Positions 1 through 8,640 of a DNA stretch of 31,113 nucleotides are shown here, piece after piece. Numbering within the stretch: position 1 is the first letter of the stretch; each line of letters begins with the position of its first letter. The stretch comes from an uncultured Subdoligranulum sp. (GTDB lineage Bacteria; Bacillota_A; Clostridia; Oscillospirales; Ruminococcaceae), in the NCBI RefSeq assembly GCF_937890665.1, contig NZ_CALADU010000217.1:1-31113 (forward strand), read 5' to 3'. The notes below the pieces were generated by a model that saw only the letters and a list, made by a program, of their open reading frames with translations, made no database searches and was not told the origin of the DNA. Both the position numbers and the translations under genes were made by a program.

Positions 1-1
1 G

Positions 2-130
2 TTGGCCGCACAGAACTATCTACAGAACAGCCCATATAGCGATGCACCGATGCGCTTTGATGTGGTCGAAGTTATGCCGGCTGAAACAGGGTGGCGGGTG
101 CACTGTATTATGGATGCCTTCCAAGGCTAA
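2..130 (+). CDS. YraN/UPF0102 family protein, 3' end only
   Basis: Partial gene: only the last 42 codons lie in the window, read in the second frame and ending in TAA at 128-130. The visible residues include AAQNYL, MRFDVVEV and a terminal HCIMDAFQG. The RFDVVEV strand and the final H-(I)-(x)-AF are typical of the C-terminus of YraN/UPF0102 proteins, which have a Holliday-junction-resolvase-like nuclease fold of uncertain cellular role. The catalytic N-terminal part lies upstream and cannot be judged. It is followed 17 bp later by thrC on the same strand, so the two may be cotranscribed. The family assignment rests on a short tail and is moderate to good. Confidence 0.72.
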   Translation: MAAQNYLQNSPYSDAPMRFDVVEVMPAETGWRVHCIMDAFQG

Positions 131-153
131 CTACATAGAAAGGGTGTATGGTT

Positions 154-1602
154 ATGCAGTATCTTAGTACCAGAGATTCCAACCTTCGTGTTTCCGCTTC
201 GGAGGCTATCGTTCGCGGTCTGGCACCGCAGAGCGGCCTGTTTGTGCCGGAGTCTTTCCCTAAGGCAGACTTAGAAGGATGGAAACACCTCTCTTACCCG
301 GAACTGGCCCAAAAAGTTTTAGAAGGCTTCTTGACGGACTATTCGGTAGATTTTTTGAAAAAAGCTACCGAAACAACGTACGGCAATGCTTTTGAGGGGA
401 AAGCGGGACGTACAGTCAAGGTGCATGATGGTCTGTATGCGTTGGAACTCTGGCATGGGCCGACCTGCGCCTTTAAAGACTATGCGTTGCAACTGATGCC
501 CAAGCTGTTGGTGGAAGCAAAGCGGAATCTCCAACGCACCGAAACAACGCGGATTTTGGTGGCGACTTCGGGAGATACGGGTAAGGCTGCCTTGGCGGGC
601 TATGCTGGATTGCAAGGCATTGAGATTGCGGTGTTTTATCCCAATGCAGGCACCAGTGAGATTCAGCGCTTGCAGATGGTTACCCAGACAGGGGAAAACG
701 TGCGTGTATATGCGGTAGAGGGCAATTTCGACGATGCCCAGACCGGCGTAAAGCGCGTTTTTGCCGACACGGAGGTGGCTGCCGAACTGGAAGAGCGGAA
801 GATTCGCTTGTCCAGTGCCAACTCGATCAACTGGGGACGCTTGGTGCCGCAGATTGTATATTATTTCTATGCGTACTTCCGCCTTGCTGAACAGGGGAGT
901 GTTGCATGGGGAGCGCCAGTGGACTTCTGCGTACCTACCGGAAACTTTGGAGATATTCTGGCTGGTTATTATGCCCAGCAGATGGGGTTGCCGGTGGGAA
1001 AATTGGTCTGTGCTTCGAATAAAAACAATGTTTTGACGGATTTTATTCGGACGGGAACTTATGATGCGCGGCGCACCTTCCACAAAACCACTTCGCCGTC
1101 CATGGATATTTTGATTTCTTCCAATCTGGAGCGACTGCTCTACCACGTAAGTGGCAGCAGCGATCAGGTGGCAAATTGGATGAGAGAACTGTCGGAACAC
1201 GGTATGTATACGGTGGATCCGAAGACGCTGCAAGCGATCCAAAAAGACTTTGCGGCTGGATTTGCGGAGGATGAAGCCGGGGCAGAGGAAATCCGTGCTC
1301 GCTATGAACAGGATGGATATCTGTGCGATACCCACACGGCGGTGGCTTTCCGAGTGGCGGAAACCTGTCGTACAACGGCACCGATGGTGGTGCTGTCTAC
1401 GGCAAGTCCGTTCAAATTCCCCCGCGATGTATTGGCTGCGCTTGGTGCGGAAGTGCCGGCAGGGGATTTTGCCGCGATGAAAGCATTGACGGACAAAACT
1501 GGTGAACCCGCGCCGAGAAACTTGCGCGTTCTGGATCAGCTGCCGGTGCGGTTTTCGGACGTGATTGCGCCGTCGGAAATTCGGGCCGCGGCGCTGCGGT
1601 AA
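154..1602 (+). CDS. thrC: Threonine synthase
   Basis: PLP-dependent lyase that converts O-phospho-L-homoserine to L-threonine, the last step of threonine synthesis in the cytoplasm. The protein is 482 aa, the size of the long (E. coli/yeast-like) class. It opens with the family signature YLSTRD and has the PLP-lysine motif HGPTCAFKDYA with Lys108; further on come ATSGDTGKAAL (phosphate-binding loop), SANSINWGR and PTGNFGDILAGYYA. An in-frame ATG at 148 is only 3 bases from the AGGG SD (141-144), whereas the ATG at 154 is 9 bases away and gives the usual MQYLSTR start, so 154 was chosen. No T-box or other leader is visible: the upstream gene ends 23 bp before the start. Hom and thrB are not in the window. 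Confidence 0.95.
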   Translation: MQYLSTRDSNLRVSASEAIVRGLAPQSGLFVPESFPKADLEGWKHLSYPELAQKVLEGFLTDYSVDFLKKATETTYGNAFEGKAGRTVKVHDGLYALELWHGPTCAFKDYALQLMPKLLVEAKRNLQRTETTRILVATSGDTGKAALAGYAGLQGIEIAVFYPNAGTSEIQRLQMVTQTGENVRVYAVEGNFDDAQTGVKRVFADTEVAAELEERKIRLSSANSINWGRLVPQIVYYFYAYFRLAEQGSVAWGAPVDFCVPTGNFGDILAGYYAQQMGLPVGKLVCASNKNNVLTDFIRTGTYDARRTFHKTTSPSMDILISSNLERLLYHVSGSSDQVANWMRELSEHGMYTVDPKTLQAIQKDFAAGFAEDEAGAEEIRARYEQDGYLCDTHTAVAFRVAETCRTTAPMVVLSTASPFKFPRDVLAALGAEVPAGDFAAMKALTDKTGEPAPRNLRVLDQLPVRFSDVIAPSEIRAAALR

Positions 1603-1659
1603 TGCTTTTTGTAAAGCCGGCAGCAAAACAGAGGAATTCGTAAAAACTGAAGGAGCTGT

Positions 1660-2343
1660 ATGGCAGTATTTGCAATCGGAGATTTACACCTTTCGCTGGG
1701 AACCAATAAGCCTATGGATGTGTTTTCAGGGTGGGAGGGGTATCTGCCAAAATTAGAACACAACTGGCGCACGCTAGTTCGACCAGAAGATACCGTAATA
1801 CTGGTCGGTGATACGAGCTGGGCCATGAGCCTCAAAGATACCGAGGCAGACTTTGCTTTTTTACAATCACTGCCCGGTCAAAAGTGGATGCTGAAGGGAA
1901 ACCACGATTACTGGTGGACAACCGCACGGAAGATGGATTCCTTTTTGCAGGCGAACGGGTTTGATTCATTGCATATTTTGCATAATAATGCTTGCGTGAT
2001 CGAAGGCACGGCGCTTTGCGGCACCCGCGGTTGGCCTTTTGACGATGCTGCGGCACAGGGCGAAAAGCTAATGGCTCGAGAAGCTGGACGACTGAGAATG
2101 TCGCTGCAAGCAGCAGAAAAGGCAGAACAGAAAGTCGCATTTCTGCATTATCCGCCGGTTTATCCCGGCGCTTCGGCGCAGGAACTGCTGGAAGTTCTTA
2201 AAGCCTATGACGTAAAGGAATGCTACTATGGCCATTTGCACGGTAAATCAATCCGTTTTGCTGTGCAAGGGGACGTGGATGGGATTCGTTACAAGCTGAT
2301 TTCTGCCGATGGACTGGGATTTTGTCCGTATAAGGTACGGTAA
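1660..2343 (+). CDS. Calcineurin-like metallophosphoesterase (COG1768-like phosphohydrolase)
   Basis: Predicted cytoplasmic metal-dependent phosphohydrolase of 227 aa; the substrate is unknown. The dinuclear metal motifs of the family are all visible in order: GDLH (residues 7-10, Asp8 and His10), VGDTSW (Asp51), KGNHDYWW (Asn81, His82, Asp83), FLHYPP and YGHLHG near the C-terminus. A tryptophan-rich stretch follows the GNHD motif. The start is supported by a GAAGGAG SD at 1649-1655. It sits 57 bp after thrC with no terminator between, and its stop is followed within 11 bp by the next gene, so thrC, this gene and the membrane protein may form one transcript. The context gives no specific role. 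Confidence 0.85.
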   Translation: MAVFAIGDLHLSLGTNKPMDVFSGWEGYLPKLEHNWRTLVRPEDTVILVGDTSWAMSLKDTEADFAFLQSLPGQKWMLKGNHDYWWTTARKMDSFLQANGFDSLHILHNNACVIEGTALCGTRGWPFDDAAAQGEKLMAREAGRLRMSLQAAEKAEQKVAFLHYPPVYPGASAQELLEVLKAYDVKECYYGHLHGKSIRFAVQGDVDGIRYKLISADGLGFCPYKVR

Positions 2344-2353
2344 GGGGGATGCT

Positions 2354-4261
2354 ATGGATTGCCGTAGAACAGATACACGGCAACGATATTGCAAAGAAAT
2401 TCTTTTGGCGGTGCTTTGTACATTAGCGTTGTCTGTAAATATTGTGGTGGCGGATATCCAAGTCGCTGCAAATGACCTACAGATCGTTACTGGAACCTCC
2501 GATACCACCAATATTGATGTTGCCCGCATGCCCTCTTTTTTGGTAGGGCTAGTTAAGCTTCATCAGAATTTTCCGTTGGATTCTTGGGGCTGGGGTGTTT
2601 GTGCGGCGGCTTTGGCGTGCTTGCTTCACAAAATTCGAAAATATCAAAATGACCGTCCATCGCGTAAAGTTGTTTTGCTCGCGGCAGGGTTTGGTTTTGT
2701 GCAAACGCTTGGACTTAGTATCTGTAAATTAGGAAATTGGAATTTTGTCCTGCAAAATCCTTACCAGATGGTTGTGTCCTTGATCTGTATGGTAGGATAT
2801 GGGATTCTATTCTATCATGCTTTATGGGGGCTGTATCACTTTCTTCAGCGTCCGATGAGGAAATCCCAAGAACCCGAAAATCGCCTTGCGAAGGCTTTCG
2901 CATCTCATCCTGCCCGCGTTTCTGCTTTGGGAATGTGGCTGGCTTGGCTTCCTTGGATGTTGGTGTTTTGGCCGGGGTCCGTTGACTGGGATTCCTATGG
3001 GCAAATCTGCCAAATGACGGGATCTGCGGAATTGACCGCTCACCATACAGTGCTTTCTACTTGGTTGCATGGTTGGTGCTTTTGGGCAGGTCGCTTTTTG
3101 GGCAGCGACAACCTTGGTGTATTCTTGTATATTCTACTGCACAGTCTAGTTTGTGCATGGGCGTTCGGTCGAATTGTTGGATTTGCTGCTCGGCTTGGGT
3201 GTAACCGGTCAATACAGTATGGCGTTACAGCCTTTTTTGCGTTGGTTCCCGTGTGGGGGGCTTTTATCCAAACCCCCGTCAAAGACACGCTGTTTACAGG
3301 TTTGTTTGCTGCGTTTGCCGTGTATACAGCGGAATTTATCCTGTTTCCAGAATCGTATGAAGCGGACAAAAAGCACATACTATCCTATATTGCGCTGGCT
3401 CTTTTGTGCTGCTTGCTGCGTAAAAATGGGTCGTATGCGGTCGTTCCGACTTTGCTGTTGCTCTTGGTGGCGAAATGGCACGGAAAATTGCGCCGTCAGG
3501 CATCGGTTCTGCTTGTGAGTACCCTTGTTGGCATGATGGGATTTTCTCTGTTTACCGACAAAGTGTTGGATATTCCGGCAGGAAGTGTGGGGGAAGCGCT
3601 CTCTGTACCGTTCCAACAGACGGCACGGTACGTGTCGGAATATGGGGACGAAGTGACCGACCAAGAAAAGGCGGTGATTGATACTGTTTTGGCGTACGAT
3701 CAACTGGCGGAGAACTATAATCCGGAATTGTCTGACGGCGTCAAACAGTTTTACAAGAATGTAGGGAAGAGCGATTTACTGCGCTATCTTTTGACTTGGG
3801 CGGAGATGGGACTTAAACACCCGGGGTGCTATCTGCAAGCGACACACGCCAATTCGTATGGCTATTATACGATTTGTAAGAGTCAGCCCACCAATGAATA
3901 CTATATGTTCATTTATGGCCCATCTATGGAGTGGGCAAATTTAGATATTGCCTATGCAGACCAAACGGGGTACTTCCGGTATGCGCTAATACAGTGGACA
4001 GCATTGTTTGAAAAAATCCCTTTGGTTGGGTTGCTGACATCTATTGGCTTTTTGTCATGGGGGCTACTTGCGCTGGCTTATTGCTTGTTGCGCGCCCATG
4101 CCAAAGGAATATACCCGCTGCTTGTAGGTCTTCTGATCTTGTGGCTGACCTGTATTGCTTCCCCTGTAAACGATTGTATTCGGTATTTCCTTCCGATCAT
4201 GGCCTGTATTCCGCTGATTTTCTGCGTTGCCATTTACTTTTTACAAAAAAAGTGTGACTAA
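2354..4261 (+). CDS. Large polytopic membrane protein, DUF6020-like
   Basis: Integral membrane protein of 635 aa with roughly ten or more hydrophobic segments (first near residues 13-31, a dense set from about 140 to 400, and a final group in the last 100 residues). A long hydrophilic stretch around residues 415-545 lies before the last helices and is probably extracytoplasmic. Visible motifs are PGSVDWDSYGQ, AHHTVLSTW, PVKDTLF and LRKNGSY. These match my memory of the DUF6020 family, whose architecture resembles GT-C glycosyltransferases; function is not established. An ATG at 2309 in the same frame lies inside the phosphoesterase gene, while the ATG at 2354 has an AAGGGGGA SD at 2342-2349 directly at the upstream stop. 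Codon use is more A/T-ending than in tig. The gene could belong to envelope polymer modification, but that is inference. Confidence 0.7.
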   Translation: MDCRRTDTRQRYCKEILLAVLCTLALSVNIVVADIQVAANDLQIVTGTSDTTNIDVARMPSFLVGLVKLHQNFPLDSWGWGVCAAALACLLHKIRKYQNDRPSRKVVLLAAGFGFVQTLGLSICKLGNWNFVLQNPYQMVVSLICMVGYGILFYHALWGLYHFLQRPMRKSQEPENRLAKAFASHPARVSALGMWLAWLPWMLVFWPGSVDWDSYGQICQMTGSAELTAHHTVLSTWLHGWCFWAGRFLGSDNLGVFLYILLHSLVCAWAFGRIVGFAARLGCNRSIQYGVTAFFALVPVWGAFIQTPVKDTLFTGLFAAFAVYTAEFILFPESYEADKKHILSYIALALLCCLLRKNGSYAVVPTLLLLLVAKWHGKLRRQASVLLVSTLVGMMGFSLFTDKVLDIPAGSVGEALSVPFQQTARYVSEYGDEVTDQEKAVIDTVLAYDQLAENYNPELSDGVKQFYKNVGKSDLLRYLLTWAEMGLKHPGCYLQATHANSYGYYTICKSQPTNEYYMFIYGPSMEWANLDIAYADQTGYFRYALIQWTALFEKIPLVGLLTSIGFLSWGLLALAYCLLRAHAKGIYPLLVGLLILWLTCIASPVNDCIRYFLPIMACIPLIFCVAIYFLQKKCD

Positions 4262-4285
4262 ATTGCCAGTTTTTTCAAAATAGGA

Positions 4286-4315
4286 CTGGTATTCTGCGCA
4301 GGAACATGCTATAAT
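4286..4315 (+). promoter_or_regulatory. Predicted sigma-A promoter of tig-clpP-clpX
   Basis: A perfect TATAAT lies at 4310-4315, preceded by TGC (4307-4309), giving an extended -10 element. The -35 is weak (CTGGTA at 4286-4291 with an 18-bp spacer), as is usual when an extended -10 is present. The predicted start of transcription is about 4322, some 37 bases before the tig ATG. No CtsR-type (GGTCAAA) or CIRCE repeat is visible. Confidence 0.7.
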
Positions 4316-4358
4316 TACTTGTATTTTTATGTACATCTATTTTTGGAGGAATTTATAA

Positions 4359-5741
4359 ATGAACCTGATTTCCTGTGAAAAGCTCGAAAAGAGCATGGTC
4401 GAACTGCAGTTCTCCATCGATGCGGAGACCTTCAAATCCGCTGTCGGTGCCGCCTTCAAGCGCGAAGGCAAGAAGTACACCATCCCCGGCTTCCGCAAGG
4501 GCCATGCCCCCCGTGCGATGATCGAGAAGATGTACGGCAAGGATCTGTTCCAGTATGATGCCATCAATGACCTGTTCCCGGAAAACTACGAAGCTGCCGT
4601 GAAAGAGGCTGGCATCGAAGTGGTGGGCGGTCCCGCTCCGGAAGTGGTTTCCATGTCCGAAGAAGAGGGCGCGGTCCTGAAGGTCAAAGTGGCGGTTAAG
4701 CCTGAGGTGGAACTGGGCGATTACGTCGGTTTAACCGTGACCAAAGATGTCAAGACTGTTGACGAGGCAGATGTTGACGCTGAGATCAAGCGCATGCAGG
4801 ATCGTAACGGCCGTCTGTTGACCCGTGAGGGCGAAGCCCAGAACGGCGACACCGCCACCATCGACTTCGAAGGCTTCGTGGACGGCAAGGCTTTTGAGGG
4901 CGGCAAGGCTGAGCACTATGCATTGGTGCTGGGCAGCGGCTCCTTCATCCCCGGTTTCGAGGAGCAGGTTGTCGGCCATTCCGCTGGCGAAGAGTTCGAC
5001 GTCAACGTCAAGTTCCCCGAGGAATATCAGGCTGAGGAACTGGCAGGCAAGGATGCTACCTTTAAGATCAAGCTGCACGAGGTTCAATACAAAGAGCTGC
5101 CTGAGCTGGATGACGATTTTGCTAAGGATGTCAGCGAGTACGACACGCTGGAAGAGCTGAAGGATTCCATCCGCAAGGGCATCGCAGCTAACCACGAGAA
5201 GCAGGCTGAGCAGAAGGTCGAAAATGACTTGATCGATCAGGTCGTCAACGGCATGAAGGCGGAGATCCCCGATGCGATGATCGAGGGCCGCATGGAAGAG
5301 CTGGTTCAGGACTTCCAGTACCGCATTTCTCAGCAGGGCCTCAAGTTGGAGCAGTACCTGCAGTATATGGGCATGACTAAGGAACAGTTCAAGGAGCAGT
5401 TCCGTGAGCAGGCTGACAAGCAGGTGAAGATGCGTTTGGCCATGGAAGCCATTGTGGCTAAGGAAAACATCCAGACCACGGAGGAAGAGTTCGAAGCGGA
5501 AGTTAAGCGCATTGCCGATGCTTACCAGATGGAAGCTGACAAGGTGAAGAGCTTGATCGATGCTGAGGCTGTCAAGAAGGATCTGGCTGTCAATAAGGCC
5601 ATCGACTTCGTGAAGGAAAAGGCCAAGGTGGTAGCTGGCGAAGAGGAAAAGAAGCCTGCCAAGAAGACTACCCGCAAGACCACCAAGAAGGCAGAAAAGA
5701 AAGAGGAAGAATCCAACAACGAAGAGAAGCAGGGCGAGTAA
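4359..5741 (+). CDS. tig: Trigger factor (ribosome-associated chaperone and peptidyl-prolyl isomerase)
   Basis: Binds ribosomal protein L23 at the tunnel exit and shields nascent chains. The protein is 460 aa, slightly longer than usual because of a lysine/glutamate-rich tail. The N-terminal domain carries the ribosome-docking signature GFRKGHAP (Gly44-Phe45-Arg46-Lys47). An FKBP-like PPIase domain follows at about residues 150-245 (DTATIDFEGFVDG, GSGSFIPGFEEQ), then the all-helical C-terminal chaperone domain. The last 30 residues (KKPAKKTTRKTTKK then an acidic run) are a low-complexity extension. The start is supported by GGAGGA at 4345-4350. Codon choice is strongly biased to C/G-ending codons (AAG, GAG, ATC, CGC), unlike the preceding gene, which fits high expression. 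Tig-clpP-clpX is a classic conserved cluster. Confidence 0.97.
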   Translation: MNLISCEKLEKSMVELQFSIDAETFKSAVGAAFKREGKKYTIPGFRKGHAPRAMIEKMYGKDLFQYDAINDLFPENYEAAVKEAGIEVVGGPAPEVVSMSEEEGAVLKVKVAVKPEVELGDYVGLTVTKDVKTVDEADVDAEIKRMQDRNGRLLTREGEAQNGDTATIDFEGFVDGKAFEGGKAEHYALVLGSGSFIPGFEEQVVGHSAGEEFDVNVKFPEEYQAEELAGKDATFKIKLHEVQYKELPELDDDFAKDVSEYDTLEELKDSIRKGIAANHEKQAEQKVENDLIDQVVNGMKAEIPDAMIEGRMEELVQDFQYRISQQGLKLEQYLQYMGMTKEQFKEQFREQADKQVKMRLAMEAIVAKENIQTTEEEFEAEVKRIADAYQMEADKVKSLIDAEAVKKDLAVNKAIDFVKEKAKVVAGEEEKKPAKKTTRKTTKKAEKKEEESNNEEKQGE

Positions 5742-5780
5742 TCGAGTCCTGTAGAACTCCGGAAGTACGATGAAACAGGG

Positions 5781-5817
5781 CCGATACGGTGTGCACTGCC
5801 GCCGTATCGGTTCCTTT
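5781..5817 (+). terminator. Hairpin between tig and clpP, probable partial terminator
   Basis: CCGATACGG (5781-5789) pairs perfectly with CCGTATCGG (5802-5810) across a 12-base loop and is followed by TTCCTTT. The U-tract is interrupted, so it may terminate only part of the tig transcripts, or act as a 3' stabiliser with read-through into clpPX. No clear promoter is visible between the hairpin and the clpP SD. Confidence 0.6.
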
Positions 5818-5857
5818 ATCCGCTTCAATCTATTTTCCATATAAGGAGGGAACCCCT

Positions 5858-6448
5858 ATGAGCCTTGTACCCTATGTAATCGAACAGACTGCGCGCGGCG
5901 AGCGCAGCTATGACATTTTCTCTCGATTGCTCAATGACCGTATCATTGTGTTGAGCGAGGATGTCAATCCCACATCCGCCAGTGTTATCGTGGCGCAGCT
6001 GCTTTATTTGGAAGGGCAGGACCCGGAGAAGGACATCTACTTCTACATCAATAGCCCGGGCGGCTCCATTTCGGACGGCATGGCAATCCATGACACGATG
6101 AACTATATCAAATGTGATGTTTCTACCATCTGCATTGGCATGGCGGCATCGATGGGCTCTTTCCTGCTTGCCAGTGGCGCAAAAGGCAAGCGCTTTGCGC
6201 TTCCTAATTCCGAAATCCTGATCCATCAGCCGCTGATCAGCGGCAGTGGCATTTCTGGTCAGGCTACCGATATTCAGATTCATGCGAACCATATCATTCA
6301 CATCCGGGAACGTATGAACCAGCTGTATAGCGAGTATACCGGTCAGGCGCTGGAAACGATCCAACGGGATACCGAACGCGACAATTATATGACCGCGCAG
6401 CAGGCTAAAGAATATGGCCTGATTGACGATATCCTCTATAAACACTGA
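5858..6448 (+). CDS. clpP: ATP-dependent Clp protease proteolytic subunit
   Basis: Serine protease subunit of 196 aa that forms tetradecameric barrels with an unfoldase, here surely ClpX encoded 14 bp downstream. The opening [20 protein letters not shown] is typical of ClpP. Catalytic residues are Ser98 in GMAASMGS, His123 in ILIHQP and an Asp in RDTERDN (residues 171-175); the oxyanion region SPGGSIS is at 66-72. An upstream in-frame ATG (5789) lies inside the tig-clpP hairpin; the ATG at 5858 has a very strong SD, AAGGAGGG at 5843-5850, and gives the conserved N-terminus. No propeptide is apparent. Confidence 0.97.
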   Translation: MSLVPYVIEQTARGERSYDIFSRLLNDRIIVLSEDVNPTSASVIVAQLLYLEGQDPEKDIYFYINSPGGSISDGMAIHDTMNYIKCDVSTICIGMAASMGSFLLASGAKGKRFALPNSEILIHQPLISGSGISGQATDIQIHANHIIHIRERMNQLYSEYTGQALETIQRDTERDNYMTAQQAKEYGLIDDILYKH

Positions 6449-6462
6449 TTCGGGGGAGCAAC

Positions 6463-7812
6463 ATGGCAAATTCAACGTCCGGAAAGGACGGAAAAGGACG
6501 CGAGTTGATCTGCAGCTTCTGCGGACGCTCTCAAAACGAAGTGGAGCAGCTTCTCATTGGTCCCGGCGTCAATATCTGCAAAGACTGTATCGATATGTGT
6601 TATCGGGCCCTTTACAAGGATGAAGACCGTCCGGCACCTCCCCGCGCGGGGGCAGGCCGGCGGCCGGCCCGGGGGGCTGCACAGGCACGGTATGATGTCA
6701 ATCCGCTGGAAAGCGTAAACATCCTTACCCCGGCCGAGATTAAAGCTGGGCTGGATCAGTATGTCATCGGGCAGGATGCGGCCAAGAAAGTGTTGGCGGT
6801 TTCGGTTTACAACCATTACAAGCGCATTCTTTCTGGGCAGGAGAGCAGCGTTGAGCTGCAGAAATCTAATGTATTGATGCTGGGGCCTTCTGGTACGGGC
6901 AAAACACTTTTGGCGCAAACGCTGGCTAAAATGCTGAATGTCCCGTTCGCCATCGCTGATGCCACCACCTTGACGGAAGCAGGCTACGTGGGCGAGGATG
7001 TAGAAAACATTCTTCTGAAATTGATTCAGGCAGCGGACTTCGACATTCCCAAGGCAGAGATTGGCATCATCTACATCGATGAGATCGATAAGATTACGCG
7101 CAAGAGTGAGAACCCTTCCATTACCCGCGATGTGGGCGGCGAAGGTGTGCAACAGGCTCTGCTGAAAATTGTGGAAGGTACGGTCAGCAATGTGCCGCCG
7201 AATGGTGGCCGCAAACATCCGCAGCAGGAATTTATTCAGATCAACACCAAGAATATCCTGTTTATTTGCGGCGGCGCTTTTGACGGTTTGGAAAAGCTGA
7301 TTCAAAAACGTACCGATAATGCCTCTTTGGGATTCGGCAGCCAACTTCGTACAACGCTGGATAAGGACGAAACGCGGCAGAAACTGCTGAAAAAGGTAGA
7401 GCCGGATGACCTTGTGAAATTTGGCTTGATTCCGGAATTGATTGGACGCCTGCCGGTGGTTACCGTACTGGATCCGTTGGATGAGGATGCACTGGTGCGC
7501 GTTTTGACAGAGCCCAAGAACAGTATCGTTCGCCAATATAAAGAGTTGCTGCATCTGGACAATGCCGAGTTGGTATTCACCGATGCTGCCTTGCATGCCA
7601 TCGCCAAAAAGACGGTGGAACGCAAGAGCGGGGCACGCGGATTGCGCAGTGTAGTGGAAGATCTGCTGATTCCTATTATGTACGAGATTCCTTCTGATGC
7701 AACGATTACCAAAGTGACCATTGACGAGGATACAGTGGAAGACGGTGCGCCGCATATCGAACACGGTATGATGCGTCCTCGCTATAAAAACATTGCCTCG
7801 GTAAACCAGTAA
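6463..7812 (+). CDS. clpX: ATP-dependent Clp protease ATP-binding subunit ClpX
   Basis: AAA+ unfoldase of 449 aa that feeds substrates to ClpP. The N-terminal zinc-binding domain has Cys17, Cys20, Cys39 and Cys42. The AAA+ core has Walker A GPSGTGKT (141-148), the pore loop GYVG (174-177), Walker B IIYIDEID (202-209) and the ClpP-docking loop LGF (289-291) in place of the commoner IGF. A GGGGGAG SD starts at 6452. The linker between zinc domain and AAA+ core (about residues 56-76) is rich in Pro, Arg, Ala and Gly and is encoded by an unusually GC-rich self-complementary stretch. Next to clpP, so ClpXP is made from one locus. Confidence 0.97.
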   Translation: MANSTSGKDGKGRELICSFCGRSQNEVEQLLIGPGVNICKDCIDMCYRALYKDEDRPAPPRAGAGRRPARGAAQARYDVNPLESVNILTPAEIKAGLDQYVIGQDAAKKVLAVSVYNHYKRILSGQESSVELQKSNVLMLGPSGTGKTLLAQTLAKMLNVPFAIADATTLTEAGYVGEDVENILLKLIQAADFDIPKAEIGIIYIDEIDKITRKSENPSITRDVGGEGVQQALLKIVEGTVSNVPPNGGRKHPQQEFIQINTKNILFICGGAFDGLEKLIQKRTDNASLGFGSQLRTTLDKDETRQKLLKKVEPDDLVKFGLIPELIGRLPVVTVLDPLDEDALVRVLTEPKNSIVRQYKELLHLDNAELVFTDAALHAIAKKTVERKSGARGLRSVVEDLLIPIMYEIPSDATITKVTIDEDTVEDGAPHIEHGMMRPRYKNIASVNQ

Positions 7813-7816
7813 ACAA

Positions 7817-7850
7817 AATTCCCGGACAGCTATTTCGCTGTCCGGGAATT
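7817..7850. terminator. Bidirectional terminator between convergent clpX and xpt
   Basis: A perfect 14-bp inverted repeat, AATTCCCGGACAGC (7817-7830) and GCTGTCCGGGAATT (7837-7850), with a 6-base loop. Read on the minus strand it ends in AATTTTGTTT, a good U-tract for xpt; on the plus strand the tail TTGTTATA is weaker but adequate for clpX. Confidence 0.9.
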
Positions 7851-7863
7851 GTTATACAAAAAA

Positions 7864-8439
7864 TTATTGCTCTTGGAAGGTGAGACCGGTATCACTCATC
7901 TCGCTGACAATCGCAAGGCTGGCCAGTTTGTAACCAGCGGCACGCAATTCGGCACCACCGGGCTGGAAGCCTTTTTCGATGCAAATGCCAATGCCGCCTA
8001 CTGTACAACCGGATTGATTACAGATGTCCAAAAGCCCCTTCATTGCCTTACCGTTGGCCAAAAAGTCATCCAAAATCAGAACTTTGTCGCTGGGGAAAAG
8101 GAATTTCTTGGCCAGCGTGATGTCGTAATCGCGGCCATAGGTATAAGAGTGAACTTTGGAGGTGAAGACATCCCCGTCGATATTTTTGCTTTTTGCCTTT
8201 TTGGCAAACACGACTGGCACATGGAAATGACGTGCAGTCATGCAGGCAATGGCGATACCGGAAGCCTCAATAGTCAGAATCTTATTGATGCCATCGTCTT
8301 TAAAAATTCGGTGAAACTCTGCACCGATTTGATCTAAAAGCTCCACGTCCAGCTGGTGGTTCAGAAAACAATCGACCTTCAATACATTGCCGGGCCGAAC
8401 TTGCCCTTCCTGCAGAATACGCTGCTCCAAAAGTTTCAT
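7864..8439 (-). CDS. xpt: Xanthine phosphoribosyltransferase
   Basis: Purine salvage enzyme that joins xanthine and PRPP to give XMP and pyrophosphate. It is 191 aa, the usual length. The type I PRTase PRPP-binding motif is KVLILDDFLANGKA; EASGIAIA lies in the N-terminal half and the C-terminal region reads IGICIEKGFQPGG. The TTG at 8445 would be only 4 bases from the SD, whereas the ATG at 8439 lies 10 bases downstream of AGGGG (8450-8454) and gives the usual MKLLEQRI start. No pbuX permease gene follows, since the next gene is convergent clpX. The usual purine riboswitch is not seen upstream; the leader is only about 40 bases. Confidence 0.95.
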   Translation of the reverse strand: MKLLEQRILQEGQVRPGNVLKVDCFLNHQLDVELLDQIGAEFHRIFKDDGINKILTIEASGIAIACMTARHFHVPVVFAKKAKSKNIDGDVFTSKVHSYTYGRDYDITLAKKFLFPSDKVLILDDFLANGKAMKGLLDICNQSGCTVGGIGICIEKGFQPGGAELRAAGYKLASLAIVSEMSDTGLTFQEQ

Positions 8440-8484
8440 CTGCAATTTTCCCCTTTCACGGTTTACGTTGTTCCTTATCTATCC

Positions 8485-8513
8485 ATTATGACAAATTCCA
8501 ACATATTTTGCAA
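8485..8513 (-). promoter_or_regulatory. Predicted sigma-A promoter of xpt
   Basis: Read on the minus strand: -35 TTGCAA (8508-8513), 17-bp spacer, -10 CATAAT (8485-8490). Transcription would start near 8478, leaving a leader of about 40 bases, too short for a purine riboswitch. Confidence 0.7.
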
Positions 8514-8580
8514 GTTTTTTACAATAAATGGCTGGACAATTTTGCTAATATGGCAGGTTGATAACATTTTGTAACCAAAA

Positions 8581-8601
8581 TTTGTGTAAAATGGACACAA
8601 A
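8581..8601. repeat. Small inverted repeat in the xpt-liv intergenic region
   Basis: TTTGTGT (8581-8587) and ACACAAA (8595-8601) form a 7+7 bp dyad with a 7-bp centre, about 40 bp upstream of the liv -35 box. The rest of the 311-bp gap between xpt and livK (8440-8750) holds only the two promoters, the livK leader and AT-rich sequence; no small gene or known riboswitch was recognised. The dyad could be an operator, but there is no direct evidence. Confidence 0.35.
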
Positions 8602-8640
8602 ATAGAGAAAACACCGTTTCAACACTGTCGAAAAGAAACA

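Noticed and set aside
4265..4289. CCAGT ... ACTGG pairing after the DUF6020-like gene, considered as a terminator
   Set aside because: Only 5 bp, and the T-run lies in the loop rather than after the stem.
4731..5840. A 369-codon leucine-rich open frame on the minus strand opposite tig
   Set aside because: Leucine richness is what the complement of Lys/Glu-rich tig codons gives. No SD or family similarity, and tig is certain.
5811..5857. A separate promoter or CtsR operator before clpP
   Set aside because: No -35/-10 pair at proper spacing and no GGTCAAA direct repeat; the only TATAA-like stretch abuts the SD.
7849..8337. A 162-codon plus-strand frame opposite xpt
   Set aside because: Begins in the clpX/xpt terminator hairpin and is antisense to a well-supported xpt; no family match.
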